A DNA stretch of 64,000 bases from positions 328,330-392,329 of the forward strand of contig NZ_NPIA01000003.1 of assembly GCF_002262935.1 (NCBI RefSeq), read 5' to 3'. Both the position numbers and the translations under genes were made by a program. Position 1 is the first letter of the stretch; each line of letters starts with the position of its first letter. This DNA is from Lottiidibacillus patelloidae (GTDB taxonomy: Bacteria; Bacillota; Bacilli; Bacillales; SA5d-4). Shown here piece by piece: positions 45,281 to 55,548 of the stretch. Below the pieces are notes generated by a model, which saw only the letters and a list, made by a program, of their open reading frames with translations, was not told the DNA's origin and did not search any database.

Positions 45281-45476
45281 CTTTATCTTCCTCCTTTTTC
45301 TCTACTATCCGATCGTTAATTACACCAATAATAATTAAAATTGAACCTAAAAGAGCTAATACAACAGCACTTGGAAATAAAGTTGCTGCAAGCGTTTCAT
45401 TTGCAAAAACAGTCACAATTCCCCCAAAGTACAATGCTGCTGCAATAAATATTAAAACTAAGCCAGCTTTGAGCAT
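45261..45476 (-). CDS. Small two-helix membrane protein
   Basis: 71 residues from the ATG at 45476, chosen for the GGGGGAAG upstream. Two hydrophobic helices (about 3-22, 33-54) and a charged tail (VEKKEEDKDDLSKY). Overlap with the YbjQ gene suggests they act or at least are expressed together. Confidence 0.75.
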   Translation of the reverse strand: MLKAGLVLIFIAAALYFGGIVTVFANETLAATLFPSAVVLALLGSILIIIGVINDRIVEKKEEDKDDLSKY

Positions 45477-45569
45477 AACTTCCCCCAATAAGGTATTTTT
45501 TGTATAACTTCATTATACTAGAATTTCCCTATTTATTCCTAATTATTTGCAATAGTTTACCTGATATTT

Positions 45570-46637
45570 TTATGGTGTTACCTTTACTATTTCCAGCAAT
45601 GACTCGGTTACTAAATTATCCTTTTCAATTCCTTTTGCATTTTCATACATGCTAGCTAATTCTTCAAACCACAGTCTTGCTTCTTTTAAATAGTTTAAAG
45701 CCAACGTCATTTTTATCGAGCAATTAGCTTCTAAGTCGTTAATTTTTTTCTTTGATTTGAAATCATAAAATTGAGAAGTTAATGAATGACTAAAGTCAAC
45801 TTCTTGTAGTGAATCACCAGTAATATTGATATCATTAGCAGCAATTCTCTTAAAGATAACAGTATTAAGTTCAGGAAGAATTAACATAGAAGTTTGTAAG
45901 GGAAATATAGGGCTAACATATCGAACTAGTTGTAAGTTTAAATCTTTCGCTTTCTGTTCTATTTCTCCCATAATAAAATTTGAGAAATTATTTTTAAGAA
46001 ACAACAATTTAATCGGTTTTTCAACCTTTTCAAGAGAGAAATTCTGCAAATTTATATTGGTGTTTGGTTCGATAAACCTTTTTTCATTTAATAGTTTGCT
46101 AGGCTTCCTTTTAATGCTACTAAAAAGTGAGTGTAGAAGGTGGTTTTTTTTACTATTAAGTAGTTGTATATTTGTATATTTTCTAATTAAATTATCTCTC
46201 TCTTTTACGAAAGAACTTGCTTCTAAGAAATGTTTCATAACAAATTGTAAGCTAGTTTGAATATTACTTTCCAAACTAGTGATATCTTTTTCCTTATTAA
46301 TAAGCATTGTTTCATCATACAAACCTGTCAGATTAATTTCCTCAATAGGTTTCTTTACGTTTTTTGGTAACAATATTTCTTCGATAATTAAAACACCTTT
46401 ATCTTCAATCAATAATCCTTCAATTCCATTTTCTAATAAGGAATGTTGAAAAATGATCACTTTTCTATTTTCAGATTGTAATCGTTTCACGAGTGATGTT
46501 AATAAATTTGTATAATGACATCCAAATTTACCTTTTAATACAACTATTTTTCTAGTTTTTCTTAAATACTGGTTGATAAGTGAGGAAAAACCATCTCTTG
46601 TATATGCACTAATACGAAAACAGTTTTGATTTTGCAC
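45570..46637 (-). CDS. Probable pseudo-ATPase, last gene of the exopolysaccharide operon
   Basis: 355 residues from the GTG at 46637 (GAGGAGGTG eight bases upstream); the longer frame to 46658 overlaps the epimerase. Its layout recalls a family of double P-loop ATPases of about 360 residues, but both nucleotide sites look lost. The first loop reads LKGKFGCHYTNLL in place of GGPGTGKSTL, and then HSLLENGIEGLLIEDKG where the Walker B-like strand is expected. The second half has YVSPIFPLQTSMLILPELN. A middle helical region (residues 115-180) is coiled. Function unknown; family assignment is tentative. Confidence 0.65.
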   Translation of the reverse strand: MQNQNCFRISAYTRDGFSSLINQYLRKTRKIVVLKGKFGCHYTNLLTSLVKRLQSENRKVIIFQHSLLENGIEGLLIEDKGVLIIEEILLPKNVKKPIEEINLTGLYDETMLINKEKDITSLESNIQTSLQFVMKHFLEASSFVKERDNLIRKYTNIQLLNSKKNHLLHSLFSSIKRKPSKLLNEKRFIEPNTNINLQNFSLEKVEKPIKLLFLKNNFSNFIMGEIEQKAKDLNLQLVRYVSPIFPLQTSMLILPELNTVIFKRIAANDINITGDSLQEVDFSHSLTSQFYDFKSKKKINDLEANCSIKMTLALNYLKEARLWFEELASMYENAKGIEKDNLVTESLLEIVKVTP

Positions 46638-46650
46638 CAAACACACCTCC

Positions 46651-47577
46651 TCACTCATTTTTTTGTACCGTTAACTCTTGAATAGTACGCTTAACACCCT
46701 GCTCCATTTCAAACGAAGGTGCCCAACTTAATTCTTTTTTGATTAGATCGTTGCTTAAACAGCTTCTAAAAATGTCTCCTTCACGTTCATTAGTGTATAT
46801 TGGATCAAGGCTTGATTGGCATTCTTTTTTTATGAAGTCATAAATATCATTAATTGTAACTTCCTTATTTGTACTTACGTTCAAAATTATATTTTTACCA
46901 TTTAGTGCCTTGATTGTGGCATTAGCGACATCCTCTACAAAGATAAAATCTCGTGTTTGCAATCCATTACCATAAATTGTAGATTTCCTATTATTTAGGA
47001 GCTGTTCGGAAAATATTTTAATAACTCCACCTTCACCTTTATCACTTTGTTTAGGTCCATATACATTGGCATACCTTAAAATGCAATAGTTTATATTAAG
47101 TTGTTTGCAAATCGATTGGATATAATACTCGGAAGCTAATTTCGATATACCATAAGGTGTTTCGGGGCTTAGTTGACAATTTTCTAGAATAGGAACAGAT
47201 ACTTGATTTCCATAAACTGCTGCTGTTGATGCAAATACAAATGATTGAACTCCTGTATTTTTAGCTAAATCTAACATATTTAAAGTCCCAGTTATATTAA
47301 TCTGCGAATCTATCATAGGATTTTTCACGGACTCAGGCACACTAACTTGTGCTGCTAAATGAATAATCCCGTCAAATCTTTCTGAATATAAATCCTGTAA
47401 TTTTTTCCGATCACAAATGTCTGCATCAATTACTTTGAATAAATTAGAGGTTGGTAAATTTTTTTTTGCACCGGAACTGAAATTATCCAATACAACGACT
47501 TCATATCCTAAATCTAATAAACCTTTTGTAACGTACGAACCAATAAACCCTGCTCCTCCAGTAACTAACACCCTCAT
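46651..47577 (-). CDS. NAD-dependent epimerase, UDP-glucose 4-epimerase-like
   Basis: 308 residues, extended SDR. The NAD loop is TGGAGFIGSYV, the catalytic Ser-Tyr-Lys is S124 (FASTAAVYG) with the YxxxK motif YGISK at 141-145. It interconverts UDP-hexose or UDP-GlcNAc C4 epimers, or acts on uronic acids, for the polymer. GAGGAGG precedes the ATG, which overlaps the stop of the glycosyltransferase upstream (ATGA). Confidence 0.9.
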   Translation of the reverse strand: MRVLVTGGAGFIGSYVTKGLLDLGYEVVVLDNFSSGAKKNLPTSNLFKVIDADICDRKKLQDLYSERFDGIIHLAAQVSVPESVKNPMIDSQINITGTLNMLDLAKNTGVQSFVFASTAAVYGNQVSVPILENCQLSPETPYGISKLASEYYIQSICKQLNINYCILRYANVYGPKQSDKGEGGVIKIFSEQLLNNRKSTIYGNGLQTRDFIFVEDVANATIKALNGKNIILNVSTNKEVTINDIYDFIKKECQSSLDPIYTNEREGDIFRSCLSNDLIKKELSWAPSFEMEQGVKRTIQELTVQKNE

Positions 47578-48701
47578 AACCCTACCTCCTCATATACTTT
47601 ATCTATCTCTTTTAATACTTCATCTAAACCATAATTACTTTCAATAATGGTTTTTCCATTCCGACCAAAAGCTTTTCTCATTTCACTGTTATCTAGTAAT
47701 ACTTGGCAATATCTTGCTATCTCTTGTGGGCTTTGTACCGGTACTAAGAAACCACTTTTCTTATGTTTTACCAAATCTCTATTACCTCTAATGTTAGTAG
47801 CTACAACTGGCAATTTCAATAACATCATTTCCATTATCGATCTGGGTAACCCTTCACGAAGTGATACATTCAAACCAATCGTACTAATTGAAAGTAGATC
47901 TACAATATCCGTTCGGAACCCTAGTGTCTTAACATAGTTTGATAATTTTTCTTCGGCAATAATAGTTTCCATTTTTTCTCTTAAATGTCCTTCTCCTACA
48001 AGCAGAAAGATAAAGTCATGACGTACTTCTTTCATTATTTTTGCTGCCTCAATGAGGTCTATTTGACTCTTGTTTCTATTAAATTCTGCCAAATGTATTA
48101 AAACTTTTTTTTCGGTTGGGATTTTTAGTTTAGATTTGATAGCTTTTTTATTAGCCGATACTGTCTCGCTTAAAAATCTATTTATATCTATTCCTATGCC
48201 ATGTATTAATTGAACTTTCTTAGGATTTATAAATGTTATTGCTTGATTGTAATCCTCATCATTTATAACAATTAGTTTATTAAGCCATTTACCTGCAATT
48301 GATTCTGATAATTTAAAGATGAAGTTTGTTAATTTACTACCTTGTTTATGAAAATGGAAGCCGTGAGCTGTATATACTAGAGGTACTTTTTTTGAAAGGT
48401 TGACTAGCCGCGTTATAAAAGAAGCAATTGGAGTGTGGACGTGAATTAAATGGAAGTTATTCAATTTCAAAAAATGATATAATTTAAACGTGGCGAATAT
48501 ATTTTTAAGACTAAATATATTTCTACTAAATGGAATATGATGAATTTTTACATCACTTAAATCATGACTTAATGTTGAGTTTTTGTCTAAACAAGTTGCT
48601 ATTTCAACCTTTATCCCTTTCTTTTGCAAATGTGCGATATGAGGTATTAAAAATGCTCGAACAAACGACTCAATCGTCGTTACAATTAATATTTTTTTCA
48701 T
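47574..48701 (-). CDS. GT4-family glycosyltransferase
   Basis: 375 residues, GT-B fold. The donor-binding C-terminal motif is SLREGLPRSIMEMMLLKLPVVATNIRG, and the N-terminus HLIHVHTPIASF is typical of EpsD-like transferases. It probably adds one sugar to the lipid-linked repeat unit. GGGGAGGG precedes the ATG. Confidence 0.92.
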   Translation of the reverse strand: MKKILIVTTIESFVRAFLIPHIAHLQKKGIKVEIATCLDKNSTLSHDLSDVKIHHIPFSRNIFSLKNIFATFKLYHFLKLNNFHLIHVHTPIASFITRLVNLSKKVPLVYTAHGFHFHKQGSKLTNFIFKLSESIAGKWLNKLIVINDEDYNQAITFINPKKVQLIHGIGIDINRFLSETVSANKKAIKSKLKIPTEKKVLIHLAEFNRNKSQIDLIEAAKIMKEVRHDFIFLLVGEGHLREKMETIIAEEKLSNYVKTLGFRTDIVDLLSISTIGLNVSLREGLPRSIMEMMLLKLPVVATNIRGNRDLVKHKKSGFLVPVQSPQEIARYCQVLLDNSEMRKAFGRNGKTIIESNYGLDEVLKEIDKVYEEVGL

Positions 48702-49910
48702 TTATTCCCTCCCCTCTTTTTTATATATTTCTATCATAAATGCCGAATTTATACAGGCCATTACGATCCACCAATGTCTTTGATATAATGCCTCAATTCC
48801 TAAAGAGAGACCTGCCATTGCAATAAACGCTAACATTAACCCATAGATAAGTGGCTTATTTCCTTTTTTTGTTAAGCGAAAAGCTATCGCTCCTCGCCAA
48901 AGGATATTAGCTAAAAATAATAAAAATATCGTAAACCCTATTAGTCCGAATTCGACTAAAATCCAGACAGGCGTATTATGAATAATAATATGATACTTTT
49001 CCGTAATTGCACCTAGCCCTATACCAAACAAAGGAGATTCATTGAATAAATTAAGACCTGTTTTAATAATTGTAAGTCTTGTATCAATTTGAGAGGATCT
49101 CGTAGCTAACCAAATAATTTCTTGTAAGTAATCAGAACCAGCGATTAGTATGATAGCAACTAAAGAAATAGTAGAAATAAAGGCTATTCGAAGAATGTAA
49201 ATTGGGTTTCTCAACGCTTGTATTAGTAAGACAATTGAAAGTGCAAGCCATGCAGACCTTGAAAAGGTTAGAATAATTCCAACCAATAAGGTGTACGTTA
49301 CTGTATAAGCCATTCGCTTACTAAAAAGAGGGTTCTTAGAGTATAACGAGGTAATGTGAATGGTAAAGATGACGACTAATAACCCACCAAATGCGTTTGG
49401 ATCAATTAGCATTCCTGAAAGTCGACCAGTAAAGGAATTCACCCAAGTGAAAGTAATGCCTGTTAATTGACTAGTGATAAAGAATAAAATGGCAAGTAAC
49501 GTATGAAAGGTAATACATCCAATTAAATAGGTAAGGACCCATCTCATTCGTTCCCAATTCGTTATGAATTGGCAGAAGATGAAGAATAAGCTGAACAAGA
49601 CCACTAATCCAACGTCTTTTTGGATTAATACATATCTTGTTAGAATTCCAGATGATAAGACACCATTTAAAGTAGCGATTAAAAATGAGACTAATAGTAG
49701 TGCATGCCATATGGAAAATGTATATTTTCTAATTTGTAGTTTCGTAATCGTAACGACAAATAACATTATAAAAAGTAGATCTGCTGGTGCAAATCTTATT
49801 CCGAAGGGAGTTCGAAATTGTATTGGTAATAAAAACAAATAAAAAACAATCAATAGTCCAGTAATTCCATATTTACTAATGCCATTTCTAATATTATTCA
49901 TAACTATCAC
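48702..49910 (-). CDS. O-antigen ligase/polymerase-like membrane protein (Wzy-type)
   Basis: 402 residues with about 11 to 12 membrane helices and the large periplasmic-type loop of Wzy/WaaL proteins (SSQIDTRLTIIKTGLNLF, SPLFGIGLGAI, HNTPVWILVEFGLIGF). It probably polymerises repeat units on the outer side of the membrane. A GTG at 49910 lies six bases after AAGGT; an ATG at 49901 is the alternative. Ends directly against the GT4 gene. Confidence 0.88.
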   Translation of the reverse strand: MIVMNNIRNGISKYGITGLLIVFYLFLLPIQFRTPFGIRFAPADLLFIMLFVVTITKLQIRKYTFSIWHALLLVSFLIATLNGVLSSGILTRYVLIQKDVGLVVLFSLFFIFCQFITNWERMRWVLTYLIGCITFHTLLAILFFITSQLTGITFTWVNSFTGRLSGMLIDPNAFGGLLVVIFTIHITSLYSKNPLFSKRMAYTVTYTLLVGIILTFSRSAWLALSIVLLIQALRNPIYILRIAFISTISLVAIILIAGSDYLQEIIWLATRSSQIDTRLTIIKTGLNLFNESPLFGIGLGAITEKYHIIIHNTPVWILVEFGLIGFTIFLLFLANILWRGAIAFRLTKKGNKPLIYGLMLAFIAMAGLSLGIEALYQRHWWIVMACINSAFMIEIYKKEGRE

Positions 49911-51168
49911 TTAATACCTTCTCTAATAAGGAAACCAGTTGGTAAGTTTGTTCTTTTCTAGTTAAATTACAACTAATTAAAAGTGGTAAATCCTCAATCC
50001 TTGATTTCTTTTTATCTCGAATCCAATTATTTAATTGCCTGAATATTTGTCCGGCTTCATTACTTACAAATCCACGATTCGTATTTCTAATCAAATCTCC
50101 GGCAACATTCTCCCCATTTCCAACTGCTAATATTGGTCTTCTTGCACCAATATATTCATATAGTTTACCGGTGTAAATGCCTTTTTCTGTTTCATCATTC
50201 CAAAGTAAAAGCAATAAGATATCTGCTTGAGCTTGAATCTCTAAAACTTTACTATGGGATACAGGATCGAAAATTTTAATATAATCTTGTAATCCAAACT
50301 TGTTGCGAAGATTATTTATAAATTCCAGATTTCTACCATAAAAATGGACTTCAACTTCGTCAGCTATTTTTTTATTTTTAGCTAACACTTCAAATAACGG
50401 TGTCACATCTTGGTATCCTTCATAGACCATACCAGTGTATACAATTTGTAATTTCCCTGTTCTAGATGAAGAATTTTTTGTTTGCTTTGGAAAATCTTCT
50501 TCGTCATATCCGTTCATAATAACTTCTATTTTTGAATCGAACTTATTACGCAACTTATTTGCTAAAGGTTCTGAAATCGTTATAAGAGCAGATGCTGTTG
50601 TTAACGTTCGCTTTTCCAAGATTGATTCTAATAACTTTCTAATTGTTGGATAATTATAGTTCGCATTATCAACCCATAAATCTCGTAAATCAGCTACCCA
50701 AGGTATGGAATTATATTTTGCTAGCTTTTTTGCTACTAAAAAACTTGTAAATGGGCCTCCACTAGCTACAATTACATCAGGTTTCCATCGCTTTGTCAGT
50801 TTTTTACCAGCACGCAATGCATATGGGTACCAACCAATTTGTCCATCTGGGAAATGAAAAATTGTTTTATATAACGATGCTACCTTTTGTATCCACCCCT
50901 TCGAAGGTAGCTGATATCCTTTTGTTTCAATTGATTTTTTTCCACCAAATAGAAATTGAAAATATTTAGCTATTGAAAAATATTTTGTTCGAATAACATT
51001 TTTCTCCTTACTTTCAACAGTTAAGTTTGCCGGAAGTGGCTGATCTATAGCTGAAATGACTCGAACTTCATGCCCAAGTCTCTCTAAATATTTCACCATT
51101 TTTGTCACCCTTACTGCGCCAATCGTATTATATGGTGCAAAAAAGTAAGAGACAATTAAAATCTTCAA
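49894..51168 (-). CDS. GT4-family glycosyltransferase
   Basis: 424 residues from a TTG start with GGAAGGAG eight bases upstream (the longer frame to 51186 would contain that site). GT-B fold: N-terminal KILIVSYFFAPYNTIGAVR and MVKYLERLGHEVRV, C-terminal TGKLYEYIGARRPILAVGNGE. Similar to WcaI/colanic-acid-type transferases. The 3' end overlaps the polymerase gene by 17 bp. Confidence 0.9.
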   Translation of the reverse strand: MKILIVSYFFAPYNTIGAVRVTKMVKYLERLGHEVRVISAIDQPLPANLTVESKEKNVIRTKYFSIAKYFQFLFGGKKSIETKGYQLPSKGWIQKVASLYKTIFHFPDGQIGWYPYALRAGKKLTKRWKPDVIVASGGPFTSFLVAKKLAKYNSIPWVADLRDLWVDNANYNYPTIRKLLESILEKRTLTTASALITISEPLANKLRNKFDSKIEVIMNGYDEEDFPKQTKNSSSRTGKLQIVYTGMVYEGYQDVTPLFEVLAKNKKIADEVEVHFYGRNLEFINNLRNKFGLQDYIKIFDPVSHSKVLEIQAQADILLLLLWNDETEKGIYTGKLYEYIGARRPILAVGNGENVAGDLIRNTNRGFVSNEAGQIFRQLNNWIRDKKKSRIEDLPLLISCNLTRKEQTYQLVSLLEKVLSDSYE

Positions 51169-51195
51169 TTCTATCACTCCTTCCAATTTGCTTAA

Positions 51196-52131
51196 CTACT
51201 TACGAAATAGCCACATGTTTCGCAAATTTTTAGCCATAGTTATGAGGCTATATTCTTCTAATGAATAGAACGGAACTAAATGTCCTCCCCATTTCCGTTT
51301 TGCTTTAGCAATGTTGCGAATATTTGCTCCGCAAAAATCAATTCCTTTAGCTTTTGTTTTTTGTAGGTCATCAATCGTAACTTGATCTAAATAAACAGCT
51401 GCACCTGATGTGAGATATTCTTCTTTTGTTCCTCTAATCCACCCAATTGCATATCCGTCATCTCGATGTAAACAAATTGTAGCACTTGCCACTTCACCAT
51501 TAGGTGCGTAACATAAGTAAGTTCTTAAGTGGTTTTCTCCTAATAAATCAAATAATAAATTTAAATCTTCTAATGATAGATTATGAGAGAAGGATTGCCT
51601 CTTTTCTGTATCTAATAAACAGTTATAAACATCCTTAAGGTTATTAGATCGTTCAGCAACAAATCCTCTTTTAATTGCTTTTCTTATATTCGTTCTAACT
51701 TCAGTTTGGGCCAAGTGTATTTCATAAGGAAATTTTATTTTATACGTATATTTAACTCCTACATGAAATCTATTCCAAATCCAAGATCTACTATCTTCAA
51801 TTCCTGGTGGTAACATCAACATATTTGCTAATCTTCTTTTCTTCATTTCCCCTGAAAGATAATCAGAGACCTTTATCCATTGGTTATAAATGTTATATAT
51901 TTTTTGCGTATTCGTTGTACTAAATTCTAGGCCAATATATGGATTTAAAGGTGGAAGAATAATCTTTCCACGTTTATTTAAGTACCACACAGTTTTTACA
52001 TTAGGAAATGCCTTTCCCTCTAATGACCAATTAAGTTTAAATGGTGCAACCGCCCACTTTAACTTGTTAAATTCAAGCCACCCTTCTAATAAGAGTGGAC
52101 TCTTACTTTTGTTGAATTCATCAATATTCAT
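51196..52131 (-). CDS. FemAB/GNAT-like acyltransferase of the polysaccharide cluster
   Basis: 311 residues. The central part (TEVRTNIRKAIKRGF, then ASATICLHRDDGYAIGWIRG and SGAAVYLDQVTIDDLQKTKAKGIDFCGAN) is typical of the BioF2/CelD-like GNAT branch related to FemAB peptidyltransferases. Such genes often sit in capsule clusters and acylate a sugar amino group. Here it is the only acyltransferase candidate beside a WbpA/B/E-type pathway. AAGGAG precedes the ATG, which lies inside the flippase gene end (11-bp overlap). Confidence 0.8.
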   Translation of the reverse strand: MNIDEFNKSKSPLLLEGWLEFNKLKWAVAPFKLNWSLEGKAFPNVKTVWYLNKRGKIILPPLNPYIGLEFSTTNTQKIYNIYNQWIKVSDYLSGEMKKRRLANMLMLPPGIEDSRSWIWNRFHVGVKYTYKIKFPYEIHLAQTEVRTNIRKAIKRGFVAERSNNLKDVYNCLLDTEKRQSFSHNLSLEDLNLLFDLLGENHLRTYLCYAPNGEVASATICLHRDDGYAIGWIRGTKEEYLTSGAAVYLDQVTIDDLQKTKAKGIDFCGANIRNIAKAKRKWGGHLVPFYSLEEYSLITMAKNLRNMWLFRK

Positions 52132-53434
52132 TATTTTGCTCCTTATTTTTTAAAGAAAAATGCCGTTCCATTGCATACCATGAAAAAAATGTATGAATGA
52201 TGTACCCAAAAGTACCGGCAATACTTAACATTAATATAGCTGTAGTTGCAGTGACATTTAGCCAGTTGGCAAATACTAAAGTTATTAGAAGTAAGAGGAT
52301 CCTTATAACTTCACGATAAAGGTGGAAATCCTGCCTTTCAAAAACTGGAATGTTAGAGCCAACAGGTGCAGAAACAAATTGAAAGAAATACATAATGGCA
52401 AGAAGTTGCAAATAAACACCTGCTTGCTTCCATTCGTCTCCAAAAACAAAGGCAAAAAGGGGAGGAGCAAATACCGCTAAAGTAGTAATAAATACAACAG
52501 ATATAAGCGCAATAGATTTAAATGTTTTCCAAAAGAGGTGGCGAATTGCTCGTTCATCCGACTTATTAATCTTTGAAGCTTCGGCTAGGTAGACTTCAGA
52601 AACAGCACCACCAATAATAGCGATAGGCAGCCCTAAAATTCGCTGAGCTAAAATATATAACCCAACAACAATTGGGCCATAAAAAGCGGTTAACAATAAA
52701 GCTGGTAATTGAAGGCTTACACTATTTAATAGTGCTGAACCACTCGATAACATTGGAAACCTACGATATCTACTCGCAGTTTTTCGTATTTGATGCCAAG
52801 ACACTTCCTTCAACAATGCTTTCTCGTGGCGGAATGATAAGATTGTGATGGTTATGCCCGCTACTAATCTACCAATGACATCACCGATAAGTAAGCCTGT
52901 TTTCCCCAATTTATTAAAACCTAGTATTATTTGTGATAGTACTTGAATTGTCGATTGATTTAACTTTGTTATTGAAATGTTTTTAAATGTTTCCGTTCTG
53001 ATAGACCAGTAATGAACAGCTTGAAAGGTAGATCCACCAATAAATGCAATTGGAATGAGCCAAAGAGCTCCTGCTAAAGTGGGTGTATTTAAAAAGTAAG
53101 CAATATTTTCCGCAAATAAAGTGAAAATGGAGAAATGGAGAATGCTAAATAGGAGAATAAGAATAAAACATAATGCTAATACGTTAATTGCTTCTTTATT
53201 ATTATTGGGAAGGGGAAGTGGAATAGCCATCTCATATAATAAAGAACCTATGACAACAAGGATTGACAAAATAGATAAATATACAGAGTAAACACCAAAT
53301 TCTTCTGGTGAATAAATTCTCGTTAATATAGGTGTAGACAAAATAATTATTAATTGAGAAAAAGCAGTACCTCCAGCTAAGACACCTACATTTTTAGCAA
53401 ATTTTCCTTTAGGAATTAGATTCTTCCATTTCAT
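52121..53434 (-). CDS. Wzx-type polysaccharide flippase (MOP superfamily)
   Basis: 437 residues, about 12 to 14 membrane helices. The N-terminal VLAGGTAFSQLIIILSTPILTRIYSPEEFGVYSVYLS is characteristic of this exporter class. It moves undecaprenyl-linked repeat units across the membrane. It begins one base after the stop of the aminotransferase gene and has only a weak ribosome binding site, so it probably relies on coupling. Confidence 0.92.
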   Translation of the reverse strand: MKWKNLIPKGKFAKNVGVLAGGTAFSQLIIILSTPILTRIYSPEEFGVYSVYLSILSILVVIGSLLYEMAIPLPLPNNNKEAINVLALCFILILLFSILHFSIFTLFAENIAYFLNTPTLAGALWLIPIAFIGGSTFQAVHYWSIRTETFKNISITKLNQSTIQVLSQIILGFNKLGKTGLLIGDVIGRLVAGITITILSFRHEKALLKEVSWHQIRKTASRYRRFPMLSSGSALLNSVSLQLPALLLTAFYGPIVVGLYILAQRILGLPIAIIGGAVSEVYLAEASKINKSDERAIRHLFWKTFKSIALISVVFITTLAVFAPPLFAFVFGDEWKQAGVYLQLLAIMYFFQFVSAPVGSNIPVFERQDFHLYREVIRILLLLITLVFANWLNVTATTAILMLSIAGTFGYIIHTFFSWYAMERHFSLKNKEQNNEY

Positions 53435-53435
53435 G

Positions 53436-54536
53436 CTATTTCAACACTTCTTGTAATTTTTCAGCAATGAATACTTGCTTATCATATGTCATTTGTGGCC
53501 AAATCGGTAGTGACAGGACTTCCTTTGTTAGCTTTTCAGAGTTAATAATCATTTTTTTATTATTTGAATAGATGTTCAGTTGGTGAACTGGGATTGGGTA
53601 ATAAATCATTGATCCTATATTGGATTTCGTTAAATAATCCTTTACAATATCACGTTTTTCATTGCTAATCTTCGTAGTATATTGATGATAGACATGGTAA
53701 CAATCATCATCTTCATATGGTAATGTAATCTCGTTAATATGTCCTAAAAGCTTTTGGTAATTTAACGCTACCGATCGCCGAGCGTTATTCCATTTATCAA
53801 TATAAGGAAGTTTTACGCGCAGTATTGCCGCTTGAATTTCATCTAATCTAGAATTGTACCCTAGCATTTCATGATGATATTTTTCCTTAGAGCCATGTGA
53901 TCTTAGCATAGCTGCTTTCTCTGCTAATTCATCATTATTTGTAACAATCATTCCACCGTCTCCATAACACCCTAAGTTTTTTGTAGGAAAAAATGATAAA
54001 CAGCCGGCCTCTCCAATCGACCCTAATTTTTTACCTTTATAAGTCGCTCCAAACGCTTGAGCTACATCTTCTATTACTTTTAGTTTGTGCTTATACGCAA
54101 TAGTCATTATTTCTGTCATATTTGCACTTTGACCATACAAATGAACAGGTAATATTGCAGTTGTTTTACTTGTTATAACACTTTCTATTTCATTTGGATT
54201 AATATTGAAAGTTTTCTCATCTATATCAACAAAAATTGGTTGTGCACCAATAGCATGAATGGCTTCTGCAGTGGCAAAAAAAGTAAATGGAGTTGTTATT
54301 ACTTCATCCCCTTTTTTTATTCCAGCAGCTTGTAAAGCGATAACTAATGCATCAGTTCCTGAATTAACTGCTACAGCATGTTTTGTTCCTAAATAACTGG
54401 CAATCTCTTTCTCTAACATTTTCACATTTTTCCCCATAATAAATTGCCCAGACTGTAGGACATTATTTATAGCAGAATTTATCTCTGTTTTTAATTCTTC
54501 TATTTCACTCTCTAAAGTAAATGGTGGGATCTCCAT
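53436..54536 (-). CDS. DegT/DnrJ/EryC1 sugar aminotransferase (WbpE-like)
   Basis: 366 residues, fold-type I PLP enzyme. The cofactor lysine is in [45 protein letters not shown] and [12 protein letters not shown] are typical of sugar-3-aminotransferases. With the adjacent dehydrogenase and oxidoreductase genes it would make UDP-2-acetamido-3-amino-2,3-dideoxy-glucuronate. GGAGGAGG precedes the ATG. Confidence 0.92.
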   Translation of the reverse strand: MEIPPFTLESEIEELKTEINSAINNVLQSGQFIMGKNVKMLEKEIASYLGTKHAVAVNSGTDALVIALQAAGIKKGDEVITTPFTFFATAEAIHAIGAQPIFVDIDEKTFNINPNEIESVITSKTTAILPVHLYGQSANMTEIMTIAYKHKLKVIEDVAQAFGATYKGKKLGSIGEAGCLSFFPTKNLGCYGDGGMIVTNNDELAEKAAMLRSHGSKEKYHHEMLGYNSRLDEIQAAILRVKLPYIDKWNNARRSVALNYQKLLGHINEITLPYEDDDCYHVYHQYTTKISNEKRDIVKDYLTKSNIGSMIYYPIPVHQLNIYSNNKKMIINSEKLTKEVLSLPIWPQMTYDKQVFIAEKLQEVLK

Positions 54537-54573
54537 TTTCTTTCGTCCTCCTCCTACTTAATTCACGATATAG

Positions 54574-55548
54574 TTAATTTCCTAATAATCGAAATCTATT
54601 ATTTTGTTGCCTAATTTCTTGATGTGTTTTTTCAAGTAATTGAATAACCTCTACCCCATTTTGTCCATCAGATAAAGGATTTGAGCGATTCGATATACAA
54701 CTTAAGAAATGATTACATTCTAATTTCAATGGATTACTATCACCGATAAACAAAACTTTCTTTCCTTTATCAATATTCTCTAAATCATCACTAACTGTTT
54801 TTCGATGTAGGATGACGCTCTGGTCATGTTCGTTGTAAACGAGCATCCCTTCTCTTCCAACAATGATCATTTTCCTTATATCCTCAGGGTAATACCACGA
54901 GATATGCATATTTACTGAGAGGTTATTAGAAAAACCTAAATGCAAGTAAACATCATCCGCTATATCTTCCTGAAGAATTGATTGACTCTTTGAAGTTATA
55001 ACCTGAGGATGTTTTTCAAATAAATAAAGTATTACCGCTATGTCATGAACAGCAAAACTCCAGAGAACATTTTCAAAAGATCTAACTTTCCCTAGCTTGG
55101 TCCTTTGTTGATGGATACTTTTTACTTCACCGAGCTTACCTCTTTTTATATAATTTTTGATAAATTGAATTGCCGGTTGGTATAAAAGTAAATGACCTAC
55201 CATTAAAATAAGATTACGCTTTTCCGCAACTTTAACTAGTTTTTCACCTTCGGAACTCGAAAGTGTAAACGGCTTCTCCACCAAAACATCCTTACCTGCT
55301 TCAAGTGCTTTTTTTGCCAATACGAAATGAGTATTAACCGGCGTTGCAATGACAACACCTTTTATACTTTTATCAGTAAGAACATGATCCATATTTGAAT
55401 AAGTAGGAATGTTTGGATACTCATTTTTTAGCTTACGCTGTAAAGCCTCATCCGGTTCAACTACAGCACCTAATGCACCAAGTTTATAAAATGTTTTTAC
55501 ATGGTTAATTCCCCATGCACCAGCACCAATTACAGCAATTTTTATCAT
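54574..55548 (-). CDS. Gfo/Idh/MocA oxidoreductase (WbpB-like)
   Basis: 324 residues. N-terminal NAD loop [14 protein letters not shown], then [13 protein letters not shown] with the catalytic-lysine EKP motif, and the C-terminal sheet domain. WbpB/WlbA enzymes oxidise C3 of UDP-GlcNAcA to the 3-keto sugar that the aminotransferase uses. Its ATG overlaps the stop of the fused upstream gene (ATGA). Substrate is inferred from neighbours. Confidence 0.9.
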   Translation of the reverse strand: MIKIAVIGAGAWGINHVKTFYKLGALGAVVEPDEALQRKLKNEYPNIPTYSNMDHVLTDKSIKGVVIATPVNTHFVLAKKALEAGKDVLVEKPFTLSSSEGEKLVKVAEKRNLILMVGHLLLYQPAIQFIKNYIKRGKLGEVKSIHQQRTKLGKVRSFENVLWSFAVHDIAVILYLFEKHPQVITSKSQSILQEDIADDVYLHLGFSNNLSVNMHISWYYPEDIRKMIIVGREGMLVYNEHDQSVILHRKTVSDDLENIDKGKKVLFIGDSNPLKLECNHFLSCISNRSNPLSDGQNGVEVIQLLEKTHQEIRQQNNRFRLLGN

